Positions 16,695 through 24,725 of a stretch of DNA of 64,000 nucleotides are shown here, piece after piece (position 1 is the stretch's first letter; every line of letters starts with the position of its first letter). Under the pieces are notes generated by a model. It saw only the letters and a list, made by a program, of their open reading frames with translations, was not told where the DNA came from and made no database searches. The stretch comes from UBA4971 sp029551185. GTDB taxonomy: Bacteria > Bacillota > SHA-98 > UBA4971. Position numbers and translations under genes: made by a program. The stretch lies in assembly GCA_035593725.1 (NCBI GenBank), contig DAOSZN010000009.1, positions 11,793-75,792 of the forward strand, read 5' to 3'.

Positions 16695-18191
16695 TTATGA
16701 TCTCTCCCTATACCTTGGATTGAGGATTTCATTGACTGTATTGCCAATGAACACAAAGGCAAGGCTCAAGAGTGTAATAGCCAGCCCCGGCGGCACAAGC
16801 CACCACCATGCAAGTGTGGTAAATGCGCCAAATCCCCTCGCGTTATGTAACATACGTCCCCAAGTGGCAACCCTTGGATCACCAAGCCCCAGGAAACTAA
16901 GGGAGGCCTCTGTTAATATTGCTGACGGGATACGCAGTACCATGCCGGCAAATACAAGAGGCAGTACGTTAGGAAGTATATGAACAACCATTACGTAAGC
17001 GTCGGAGGCGCCTGATGCCTTGGCAGCTTCCACAAATACGCGCTCCCGGAGTGACAGAGTCTGTGAGCGAACTAATCTCGCTGTACCCATCCAAGCAAAA
17101 GCCGCAATCAAAAGAACAATATTCCAAACACTCTTTCCCAGTATCGCCCCGAGGATAATAAGAATTGGAAGAGTAGGAATGGCCAAAAGGACGTCAACAA
17201 CCCTCATCATAAACTCATCAACAATTCCGCCCAGATAGCCGCATATTATTCCGACAGCAGTGCCTACAGCAACTGAAATAGCGGCTGCGGAAAGTCCAAT
17301 AGAAAGCGATACCCTTGTGCCGTACACAAGCTGAGTCCATAGGTCTGAGCCCATATGATCTGCGCCCAGCAGGCCGTGTACCATTCCGGGGATATAGAAC
17401 TCCGCATTACTGATGTACACGCGCGTCGGCTCGTCTCCTGAGGTGGAGTTTGCTCGCAGTATAAGCCTATAGTCTCCCTTTGATGAGAAGATTTTTGGGG
17501 CAGGGTCGTCAAAAATTGTAAGGCCCAGCCTCTGCTTGAGGGTTAAATCTCTCGAGTCAACCCTGGCAGGCTGATTACTGACAGCGCCGGAGTATGACTT
17601 TCCCCATAGACTATACTCTTTCCCCTCGGGCGTTTCTATCACACACTCCAGTTCAGTCTTGGAGTCGGGAGATCCATCTATCCAATAATTAAAGGTTGAT
17701 CCGAAAGTTCTCGGAGGATTAAAATCGTATGCTATTGGATATGAAAGCTCAACAACACTCTTACTCGGCTCTCCTTCATAGTCTCCGTATTGAAATTCGT
17801 CATCTTCACCTTCGGAGATACTCTCATCTGTCATCGTTATTGGGACAGGTTCAAATTCAATAACAGTGACAGCATTGCCGTCAATCTCATCTGAAGTAAG
17901 TCTTCCCCCTGTCGCCTCACTCACAACCCACTTACTAGGGCCAAGCTCTGCCCTGATAGTCGGAGGCGCATCTTTATACTGAGGCACAACGGATCTAAAC
18001 CATATAGGAGCAGCTATCCTGTCAGCCAAAAGTATTTGCTTAGGGCTATAGCGGGTCAGAAAAGGAGCAAAGATTGCGACAAAAACATAGACCAGCACTA
18101 TGGCCAGACCAATCATGCCCAAAGGCTTACGCCTGTATTGCTCCCAAAAGGTCGGCGCACTCATGTCAGTTTTCGTTTTATTCTGGCTCAC
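16695..18191 (-). CDS. oppC: Oligopeptide ABC transporter permease OppC with large extracytoplasmic insert
   Basis: A permease of 498 residues, where OppC/DppC are usually about 300. Residues 20-42 form the first membrane helix (LAIVLVYVFVAIFAPFLT) and residues 288-498 form the normal permease core, with the EAA loop EAAKASGASDAYVMVVHIL near residue 388. Between them lies an extra segment of about 240 residues, rich in acidic and polar residues and with a beta-like pattern, that must sit outside the cytoplasm. I do not recognise a known domain in it. GTG start overlaps the oppB stop (GTGA). The reading frame is intact, so this is not a frameshift artefact within the window. The partner binding protein is also unusual. 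Confidence 0.9.
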   Translation of the reverse strand: MSQNKTKTDMSAPTFWEQYRRKPLGMIGLAIVLVYVFVAIFAPFLTRYSPKQILLADRIAAPIWFRSVVPQYKDAPPTIRAELGPSKWVVSEATGGRLTSDEIDGNAVTVIEFEPVPITMTDESISEGEDDEFQYGDYEGEPSKSVVELSYPIAYDFNPPRTFGSTFNYWIDGSPDSKTELECVIETPEGKEYSLWGKSYSGAVSNQPARVDSRDLTLKQRLGLTIFDDPAPKIFSSKGDYRLILRANSTSGDEPTRVYISNAEFYIPGMVHGLLGADHMGSDLWTQLVYGTRVSLSIGLSAAAISVAVGTAVGIICGYLGGIVDEFMMRVVDVLLAIPTLPILIILGAILGKSVWNIVLLIAAFAWMGTARLVRSQTLSLRERVFVEAAKASGASDAYVMVVHILPNVLPLVFAGMVLRIPSAILTEASLSFLGLGDPRVATWGRMLHNARGFGAFTTLAWWWLVPPGLAITLLSLAFVFIGNTVNEILNPRYRERS

Positions 18192-19171
18192 TTCGCTCCA
18201 CCCTCCCCCACTCGGATTCTGGGATCTACGATTCCGTACACAATGTCGGCTGCAAGATTACAAATCACAACTGCCAAAGCGATAAGGTAAAACGCTCCTT
18301 GCGCAGCAGGGTAATCCTGCATCATAACTGCGTCCATCAGATACTTGCCCACACCGTGCCAAGAAAAGATGGTCTCTGTAATAACAGCGCCTGATACCAT
18401 TCCGGGGAGAGCCCCGAATATCAGTGTAACAATAGGGGGCAGGACACTTCTTAAAGCATGATGGCGCAAAACAACATTTTCCTCAAGACCCTTTGCCCTG
18501 GCGGTAACGATGTAATCCTGGCCAAGGGCTTCAAGCATTGTATTACGTGTATAAAGCGCCCATGATCCGAAAGCTACGAGCACATTGCTCCCTGCAGGCA
18601 ATATCAAATGATGAATCCTATCCAGAAATTGCAGAAAGAATCCATCAGGTGGAGGCGCACTCATAGTACCGTGTATCGGCAAAATCGGTATGTAGTAGCC
18701 GAATAACATCAGCAACAGCAATTGTATCCAAAACGCCGGCACTGCATAAGCAAAGAGGCCGGCTCCTGTTACGAAGTTGTCGCCGAAAGTCCCTCTTTTC
18801 GACGCAGTATAGATCCCTACAGAAATACCGATAATAGTCGTAAAAATAAAGCTCGTCAAGAAAAGCACTATGGTATTGGGAAGCCGTTCCTTCAGTTCGT
18901 TCACCACAGGCCTCCTCGTAGAGAAAGAAAGTCCCATATCGAACTTAAATAGATTGCCAATATACTTAAAGTATTGTACAAGCGGGGGATCGTCCAGGCC
19001 GAACTGCCTTCTGAGTTCAGCGATGGCTTCCGGAGTAAACGTAGGGTCTATTATCATCTTCGTAGCGTCTCCGGGCATAAGCCGAAATATCGCGAAGTTG
19101 AATGTCATGATAACAAATACCACGATAAATGCGTAGACCAGTCTTTTCAATAGATACCTTGAAAAGCCCAA
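18188..19171 (-). CDS. oppB: Oligopeptide ABC transporter permease OppB
   Basis: A 327-residue permease with the usual N-terminal YLLKRLVYAFIVVFVIMTF helix, a MPGD motif after it, about six membrane segments, and an EAA-like loop (ARAKGLEENVVLRHHALRS near residue 225). Normal length for OppB/DppB. Start TTG with GAGGTGAGG just upstream. It lies 147 bases after the oppA stop, separated by two strong hairpins, and overlaps oppC by 4 bases. Together with OppC it forms the transmembrane channel of the importer. Confidence 0.93.
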   Translation of the reverse strand: MGFSRYLLKRLVYAFIVVFVIMTFNFAIFRLMPGDATKMIIDPTFTPEAIAELRRQFGLDDPPLVQYFKYIGNLFKFDMGLSFSTRRPVVNELKERLPNTIVLFLTSFIFTTIIGISVGIYTASKRGTFGDNFVTGAGLFAYAVPAFWIQLLLLMLFGYYIPILPIHGTMSAPPPDGFFLQFLDRIHHLILPAGSNVLVAFGSWALYTRNTMLEALGQDYIVTARAKGLEENVVLRHHALRSVLPPIVTLIFGALPGMVSGAVITETIFSWHGVGKYLMDAVMMQDYPAAQGAFYLIALAVVICNLAADIVYGIVDPRIRVGEGGAK

Positions 19172-19197
19172 ACAGCCTCACCTCACTAACCTAACCT

Positions 19198-19224
19198 GGC
19201 CGGTCGTCTTAGCAGTGACCGGCC
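19198..19224 (-). terminator. Intercistronic hairpin 1 between oppA and oppB
   Basis: Perfect 8-base-pair stem GGCCGGTC / GACCGGCC with a 11-base loop and no T-run. With the neighbouring larger hairpin it may protect the oppA message from 3' degradation or partly stop transcription, giving more binding protein than permease. This is inferred from position. Confidence 0.55.
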
Positions 19225-19235
19225 CCTACCTAATT

Positions 19236-19263
19236 CCGCCGCCCCGGATGCCCGGGGCGGCGG
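19236..19263 (-). terminator. Intercistronic hairpin 2 between oppA and oppB
   Basis: Perfect 12-base-pair, very GC-rich stem (CCGCCGCCCCGG and its complement) closing a 4-base loop. No T-run follows on the minus strand, so it is more likely an mRNA stabiliser than a full terminator. Confidence 0.6.
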
Positions 19264-19318
19264 ATGTATTCCAGGGATTACTTTCTATTAATCGAACCCT
19301 TCCCGGATGCCTGTTTTC

Positions 19319-21007
19319 TTACTTCTTCAGCCTCCAGTAAATTGGGTTCTTCTTCAGTCGGACATACTCGCCCACTTTGTACTGATCCAGGATAAACGGG
19401 CCGTGCCCGATAACCTTGGTAAGGCCTTTCACTGATGGGTGAGGCTCCAGCCATGGCTCAAAGGTCTTGTAGTCTTTTACGTCCTTCCAGATCCACTCAG
19501 GCAGGAAGCATTCACCGGCTCTGTAGAGATGCCAGTAGCTCTCATTCGCAAAGTAGACCTTGGCAGTATAGTCGTCAGGGGTTTCAACCTTAACGATATG
19601 TTCGACGCTGTCAATATATCTCGGAACCTTGTTATCACGCAGGTACTCGATGGTGAACTTGATATCTCTGGATGTGAAAGGAGTAGTGTCTTGCCACTTG
19701 ATGCCTTTCTCCAGATTCCATGTGACAACAGTGCCCTTCTTTCCGGGTTCAGGCTCCCAAGTGCTGACTTCCCAGCTCTTGGCCATCCACGGAATGTCTT
19801 CCATGGTCTCAGGATCGACTTCTATCAACCCGTCGTAGAGTCTTCCGAGAACTTCCCACTCATAGGCGCTGCTTGCAGTACATGGGTTAAGGACTTTCGG
19901 CTCTTCCGGAAGCAGCCAACGGACCGTGCCGCCTTTACCCTTGGTCGGTCGAATGTTAAGAGTCGTCCATTTGTTTTGATAGTTCGCTGCGCCATAACCG
20001 TGCATCGGCACATAACCTGTGAACCTATCCTTGCGGAATGCGTCCATGTAAGGTCTGGAGTATAGCACTGTATATGGCTGCTTCATGGCAAGAATGACCT
20101 GCGCCTCGTCAGCCGCCTTCTTAGCAGCTTCTTCATTGGGTGCATAATAGAGTTCCTCCAGCAGTTTGTCCAGTTCAGGATCGCGGATACCAGGCCTGTT
20201 GTACCCGGCTTCAATATCCTGAGATGAGTGGAAGAAGCTGTACAGTGAAGTAGGCAGACGGCTTAGGCCCCACGCCAGCATGTACATATCGAACTCTGCC
20301 CTGTCAAGCTTATCCAGCATAACCGGGAAGTCCATTGGCTCCGGCTCGATGGGCAGGTTTATTGCCTGGCATGCTTCAGATATGATCTTGCCGAGCTCAG
20401 CTGAAGTCGGAGCAACTTCGTATGTAGGCGTATAGATAGTCATCTTCCGAAGTGGCTTTCCTGTCTTCGGATCAATTCTGATTCCGGTGGCAGGATCCAC
20501 TGTGTAACCTGCTTTATCCAAAAGCTTCTTTGCCTCTTCCGGGTTATACTCGAAGCGCGGCACATCTTCCTTATAGTATCCACTGGACGGAGGCAAGAAT
20601 GCAGCCAGCGGCAACATATAGCCCTCGAAGAGGGTCTGAATGATATTGTCACGGTCTATAACATGTGCGATAGCCTGTCGGAGAACATCTGAATTAAGAG
20701 GCTCACGCCTCATATTGTAGCATAGATAGAACATATGGAAACCATAGTTCATCGTGATCTCCGCATTTGGATTAGCCTTTACCTTATTGAGGTCTTCAGG
20801 CCTTGTCAAACCGGGATATACATCGACGTCACCACGCATAAACGCGATAAGCTGCGCTTCGCTGTCTTTAATGATCGGCATAATAATTTGGTCAACCTGT
20901 GGCCCGTACGGCTCCCACTTAACCTTCTGCTGGGCAGTGACGATCCCGCATGTCATAGCCAGAATCAGGCAAATGGCAACAGGCAAAAGGAATCTTCTTA
21001 ACTTCAC
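19319..21007 (-). CDS. oppA: Extracellular solute-binding protein family 5 (OppA-like) with swapped halves
   Basis: A 562-residue peptide-binding protein secreted by an N-terminal signal peptide (FLLPVAICLILAMTCGIVTA; no good lipobox). The two parts of the family are in reverse order. Residues 36-340 correspond to the normally C-terminal half (PQVDQIIMPIIKDSEAQLI, then NYGFHMFYLCYNMRREPL and AIAHVIDRDNIIQTLF). Residues 357-562 are the normally N-terminal half, beginning GKGGTVRWLLPEEPKVLNP and running through WQDTTPFTSRDIKFTIEYL to GHGPFILDQYKVGEYVRL and NPIYW at the very end. In ordinary members, the NPxYW motif leads straight into the PQVDQI segment, so the cut and the join fall at one point. 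Both halves look complete and the frame is open. GTG start with GGGAGG upstream. Confidence 0.9.
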   Translation of the reverse strand: MKLRRFLLPVAICLILAMTCGIVTAQQKVKWEPYGPQVDQIIMPIIKDSEAQLIAFMRGDVDVYPGLTRPEDLNKVKANPNAEITMNYGFHMFYLCYNMRREPLNSDVLRQAIAHVIDRDNIIQTLFEGYMLPLAAFLPPSSGYYKEDVPRFEYNPEEAKKLLDKAGYTVDPATGIRIDPKTGKPLRKMTIYTPTYEVAPTSAELGKIISEACQAINLPIEPEPMDFPVMLDKLDRAEFDMYMLAWGLSRLPTSLYSFFHSSQDIEAGYNRPGIRDPELDKLLEELYYAPNEEAAKKAADEAQVILAMKQPYTVLYSRPYMDAFRKDRFTGYVPMHGYGAANYQNKWTTLNIRPTKGKGGTVRWLLPEEPKVLNPCTASSAYEWEVLGRLYDGLIEVDPETMEDIPWMAKSWEVSTWEPEPGKKGTVVTWNLEKGIKWQDTTPFTSRDIKFTIEYLRDNKVPRYIDSVEHIVKVETPDDYTAKVYFANESYWHLYRAGECFLPEWIWKDVKDYKTFEPWLEPHPSVKGLTKVIGHGPFILDQYKVGEYVRLKKNPIYWRLKK

Positions 21008-21370
21008 GATTCTACCTCCCTTTAGTCATGTTGTCTCGCAACTCATAAAGTGTAAAACTATTCAGCGCTCTTACAACTCCGCCGGTGCTAAGCACCACCC
21101 CCTTGACGAGTACTTACATATACTTAGGCAAATGAGCCTACCTTGCTTGCCAAGATAGTTCATAATTTAGATATAAACAGATTAGCTATGCAAGGCACAG
21201 TATACATTTCCACATAATCTTTTAAATTCCTTCTTTTTCTTAAGCTCAACATAGCATGTCCCAGTAAAACTCGGGTCAATTATATCTAAATATGTTTTAT
21301 ATTACCAGACCCTATCTTGGAACTCCAGGATCCTTGACGCCGCACCGGATTCAGGAGAGGTTCATTATTC
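21008..21370. other. Intergenic region: oppA promoter region and dnaE2 3' end
   Basis: No gene is seen. Near the dnaE2 end, an imperfect 11-base-pair stem (21323-21333 with 21347-21357) could act as a weak terminator; no T-run follows. Toward oppA the region is AT-rich. On the minus strand TTGCAT is followed, 18 bases later, by TAAATT, a possible promoter, and a second pair TTGACC/TGCTAT is also possible. Neither is strong enough to choose. A GGTGCTTAGCACC palindrome lies near 21090. Confidence 0.4.
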
Positions 21371-24300
21371 TTAAGAATCCGGGACATTCCCATGTATAGA
21401 GCCTGCTATTATACTCGGGATGTTGCCCCTGAGATCCACACGCCCTTCAACTGTCACCATAGGCTGAGTGAATATTACACCTTTACATTGTTTATATATA
21501 CTCTCAAATACGGTAACATCAATGAGCCCTGTTTCATCTTCAAGAGAAAAGAACACAACAGTCTTGCCACTTCTCGTCGACGGCCGGTGTGGTCTTATTA
21601 CAAGCCCTGCTACCTTGACAAATGTCCCAATCGGCATCTGTCTGGCACAGGATGTAGTAACTATATTATCCTTATTCAATTGGACACGCTGTAATTCCAC
21701 AGGATGCGTAGTGGGATGGAGTCCGAGTATGTAATATGCTCGCTTAAATTTTTCTCGTTCTGAAAAGTCTTCTATCAGTGGCAGAATCATCGAGCCCTGC
21801 AATACTCCCGGAACCGCCCACAACATTGCCTTACGGTTACTATGGATACTATCAAATGCCCCACAGAGTATTAAGTTTTCAAGAATATCTTGCGGTACAG
21901 AGACACGTCGGACAAAATCAAAAAGAGAATCATATCCCGAACCCCCACGCGACCTGATTATCTCCCGGGCAAGCTCTTCCTCCATACCACGGACCTGCTT
22001 CAGTCCTATACGTATAGCGCCGTCTTCCACAGTAAATTCATATACGCTCATATTTATGTCCACCGGAAGAATTCTGACTCCACGCCTTCTTGCTTCAAGA
22101 CATATTGTATTAGCAGGATAAAATCCCATAGGTTGATTATTAAGTATAGCTGTGTAAAATTGGGCAGGAAAATGCCTTAAAAGATAAGCCGTCTTATAAG
22201 AAGTATCAGCAAATGCATCAGCATGGGCCTGACAAAAACCATAGCCTGCGTAACCTACTATATAAGATAGAATAGTCTCTGCTATATCTTGGGCAACTCC
22301 GTTCTTGACAGCTTTCTTCACAAACTCCTTGCCTATCTCATTCATTTCCTCCCTGGAGCGATGTCGGGTCATAACTTTTCTCAGCCGATCGGCTTCCCCC
22401 GGGGTAAAGCCTGCGATTACGCTTGCAATCTCTATTACCTGCTCCTGATAAAGCACTACCCCATAGGTTTTCTTAAGAATCTTTTCAAGAGAAGGATGAA
22501 CATAAGAAACTTCTTCCAATCCTTTTCTCCTTGCAATAAAAGGTTCCACCATGTTTCCTTGAATAGGGCCAGGACGTATAAGAGCGATACTTGCAACTAT
22601 ATCCTCTATATCACTTGCGCCTAAACGACCCTGAAGGGCTCTTTGCGCAGGGCTTTCCAACTGAAAAACACCGATTGTCCCGCCTTCGTTAATCATTTTG
22701 TACGTGGCATCATCATCCAATGGTATTTCATCAGGGTCTATCCCGCTCGAAACTGTGGAATCCTCTATAACGGAAAGCATCCGTAAAGACAACAGATCCA
22801 GTTTAATAAGGCCGATTTCCTCTACATCATCCTTGTCGAACTGGATAATCACATCGCCCCTCGCTGATACCTGCAAAGGAGACACTTCCGCAAGAGGAAG
22901 TCGGCTCACTACAATTCCGCCTAAATGGGTGCCTATGTGGCGTGGTAAGCCTGCCAAGGCATGGCAGACCTCAAAAAGCCGCGAATAATCATCAAATGAA
23001 ATATCTCCGTTGTAAAGCTCAGGATATTTCTTTATAGCTGTTTTAATTTCATCAGCATAGACATGAGGCAGACGCTTTGCGAGTCTGTCTAAGTCACTTC
23101 CGGAGATACCCATGACTTTTCCTACATCGCGCACAGCGGACCGAGCCTTGAAAGTATTAAATGTACATACAGTCGCTACATGCCGAGTACCGTATTTATG
23201 CCGGACATAGCGCTTTACTTCATCCCTTCTCCGAGCGTCAAAATCTATATCAATATCAGGCTTTTGCGCCCGTTCAAGACTTAAAAACCTCTCAAAAATC
23301 AGTCCTCGCCCAATAGGATCCACATTGGTTATGAAAAGACAGTGCGCTACTGCTGAATCTGCAGCTGAGCCTCGCCCTGCAAACCTTATCCCCTCACTCT
23401 TTGCAAACATCACGATATCCCAGGCAACCAAAAAGTAATCTTCATATCCCAGTGTACAGATGATATTGAGTTCATGTTCAAGCCTGGACTTTATCTCGGG
23501 CGTAATACTTCCATAACGGGCCTCGGCGCCTTTATATACCAGGCTCCTTAGATGCTCGGCTGAAGTTGTGCCGGATGGCAAGGGAAACTTAGGAAAAAGT
23601 TTTCGGCCCGGCAAAAGTCCGGGCTCACACCTGGCAGCAATCTCCCCAGCGGTCCTGATAGCCTCAGGCCAGAGGCGGAATAAAGCCTCCATCTCTTTAG
23701 GCGATTTCAAGTAATTTTCCGCGTTCAATCTCCGTTCAGGGTGTACGTCATCAAGTTTTGTAAGCGTCCTTATACATGTTAGGACATCATGGATCATAAA
23801 GTCTTCTTTCTTTACGTAGTGGACATTATTTGTCGCGCAAACTCCGACTCCCACCTCATCCGCCAACTCAACAAGGCGCGACAAGAGCCCGGCGTTACCC
23901 GGCACACAAAGATTCTCAAGCTCAATGTAGAATCTATCTTGGCCGAAAATCCCGGCATATTTTCGGGCAAGTTGAAGCGCGCACCCAAATCTTCCGCTGC
24001 GGATTAAAATAGGAATCGCTCCGCGCATGCATCCTGATAAAGCTATGATCCCTTCATTATGTTCTTCAAGGGACGCAAAACGCACTTTCGGCAGGATCCT
24101 GCGCCTTTTCAATGCATTCATTGTCCTTGCTGCATCCCTTCCTTCAAGCGCCCGAGCTGTATTTTGCCAATCCCCGGACATGTAGGCTTCTGTAAGAATC
24201 ACGGAAATATTTGAATATCCTTTGGGGTTTTCCGCCAAAAGAATAAGGTGACTTCCGTCCTCAAGTGTCACCTCTGCTCCGTGAATAGGCTTTATCCCGC

Positions 24301-24472
24301 ACTCTTCCGCGGCTTTTGTAAGTCTCAAAGCCGCGGAAAGGTTATTATGATCTGTAATAGCCATAGAGTTCATGCCAAGCTCTCCGGCACTTCTTACAAG
24401 CTTTTTAACTCCAGATGCGCCGTCTTGAAAAGAAAAACACGAGTGCACATGGAGGTGGGCAAAGTTTTTCAC
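21371..24472 (-). CDS. dnaE2: Error-prone DNA polymerase III alpha subunit, DnaE2-like
   Basis: About 1033 residues, C-family DNA polymerase. Order of domains: PHP domain (HLHVHSCFSFQDGAS near the start, AITDHNN), polymerase palm with the catalytic pair in PDIDIDFDARRRDEV near residue 400 and a third aspartate in GLIKLDLL near residue 555, fingers, helix-hairpin-helix region, and a C-terminal OB fold near residues 940-1030 (KVAGLVIRPHRPSTRSG). The CFSFQDGAS start resembles DnaE2 more than replicative DnaE1. GTG at 24472 has AGAGGG 6 bases upstream; a TTG six codons earlier overlaps the previous gene. It is last in the LexA-controlled cassette with ImuB and DUF6504, supporting a translesion role. 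A replicative role cannot be excluded. Confidence 0.88.
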   Translation of the reverse strand: MKNFAHLHVHSCFSFQDGASGVKKLVRSAGELGMNSMAITDHNNLSAALRLTKAAEECGIKPIHGAEVTLEDGSHLILLAENPKGYSNISVILTEAYMSGDWQNTARALEGRDAARTMNALKRRRILPKVRFASLEEHNEGIIALSGCMRGAIPILIRSGRFGCALQLARKYAGIFGQDRFYIELENLCVPGNAGLLSRLVELADEVGVGVCATNNVHYVKKEDFMIHDVLTCIRTLTKLDDVHPERRLNAENYLKSPKEMEALFRLWPEAIRTAGEIAARCEPGLLPGRKLFPKFPLPSGTTSAEHLRSLVYKGAEARYGSITPEIKSRLEHELNIICTLGYEDYFLVAWDIVMFAKSEGIRFAGRGSAADSAVAHCLFITNVDPIGRGLIFERFLSLERAQKPDIDIDFDARRRDEVKRYVRHKYGTRHVATVCTFNTFKARSAVRDVGKVMGISGSDLDRLAKRLPHVYADEIKTAIKKYPELYNGDISFDDYSRLFEVCHALAGLPRHIGTHLGGIVVSRLPLAEVSPLQVSARGDVIIQFDKDDVEEIGLIKLDLLSLRMLSVIEDSTVSSGIDPDEIPLDDDATYKMINEGGTIGVFQLESPAQRALQGRLGASDIEDIVASIALIRPGPIQGNMVEPFIARRKGLEEVSYVHPSLEKILKKTYGVVLYQEQVIEIASVIAGFTPGEADRLRKVMTRHRSREEMNEIGKEFVKKAVKNGVAQDIAETILSYIVGYAGYGFCQAHADAFADTSYKTAYLLRHFPAQFYTAILNNQPMGFYPANTICLEARRRGVRILPVDINMSVYEFTVEDGAIRIGLKQVRGMEEELAREIIRSRGGSGYDSLFDFVRRVSVPQDILENLILCGAFDSIHSNRKAMLWAVPGVLQGSMILPLIEDFSEREKFKRAYYILGLHPTTHPVELQRVQLNKDNIVTTSCARQMPIGTFVKVAGLVIRPHRPSTRSGKTVVFFSLEDETGLIDVTVFESIYKQCKGVIFTQPMVTVEGRVDLRGNIPSIIAGSIHGNVPDS

Positions 24473-24482
24473 TGTTATCCCT

Positions 24483-24725
24483 CTAATCAAAAACCCCTGT
24501 CAAATACCAGGTCCCGTCTTCATTGCGACAGAGTTCATATACCCCGGAGTTATCTGCCAAGATCACATAGAAATGCGTCTCTCCGCCACAGTCCCACCAA
24601 TTATTCATCTCATGCCACTCATCTATAACAGATACCACCTGAAACCAATCCCCTCCCCGGTAAAATCTCTTAGGATTTTGATTGCTATCCGCTATAACAT
24701 GAAGCGACTCTTTTACCCTCTTCAT
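24483..24725 (-). CDS. DUF6504 family small protein
   Basis: An 80-residue protein resembling the DUF6504 family, which occurs beside Y-family polymerases and ImuB in several phyla. The pattern is an N-terminal basic stretch, RFYRGGDWFQVVSVIDEWHE, a WW pair (NNWWDCGGETHFYVILAD), then GVYELCRNEDGTWYLTGVFD. It is small, rich in aromatic residues and probably all-beta. The start ATG has GGAGGG upstream and lies 41 bases inside the end of imuB; its stop overlaps the region where dnaE2 initiates. The strict operon arrangement suggests it is a component or adaptor of the mutagenic polymerase complex, which is an inference. Confidence 0.75.
   Translation of the reverse strand: MKRVKESLHVIADSNQNPKRFYRGGDWFQVVSVIDEWHEMNNWWDCGGETHFYVILADNSGVYELCRNEDGTWYLTGVFD

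Noticed and set aside
16695..18191. OppC as two fused genes or a frameshift artefact
   Set aside because: The reading frame is continuous with normal codon use and family-typical ends at both sides; the extra segment is one insertion and not a second protein.
20920..21007. Lipoprotein signal peptide for OppA
   Set aside because: The nearest cysteine is in AMTC, which does not fit the lipobox; a signal peptidase I site after VTA is more likely.
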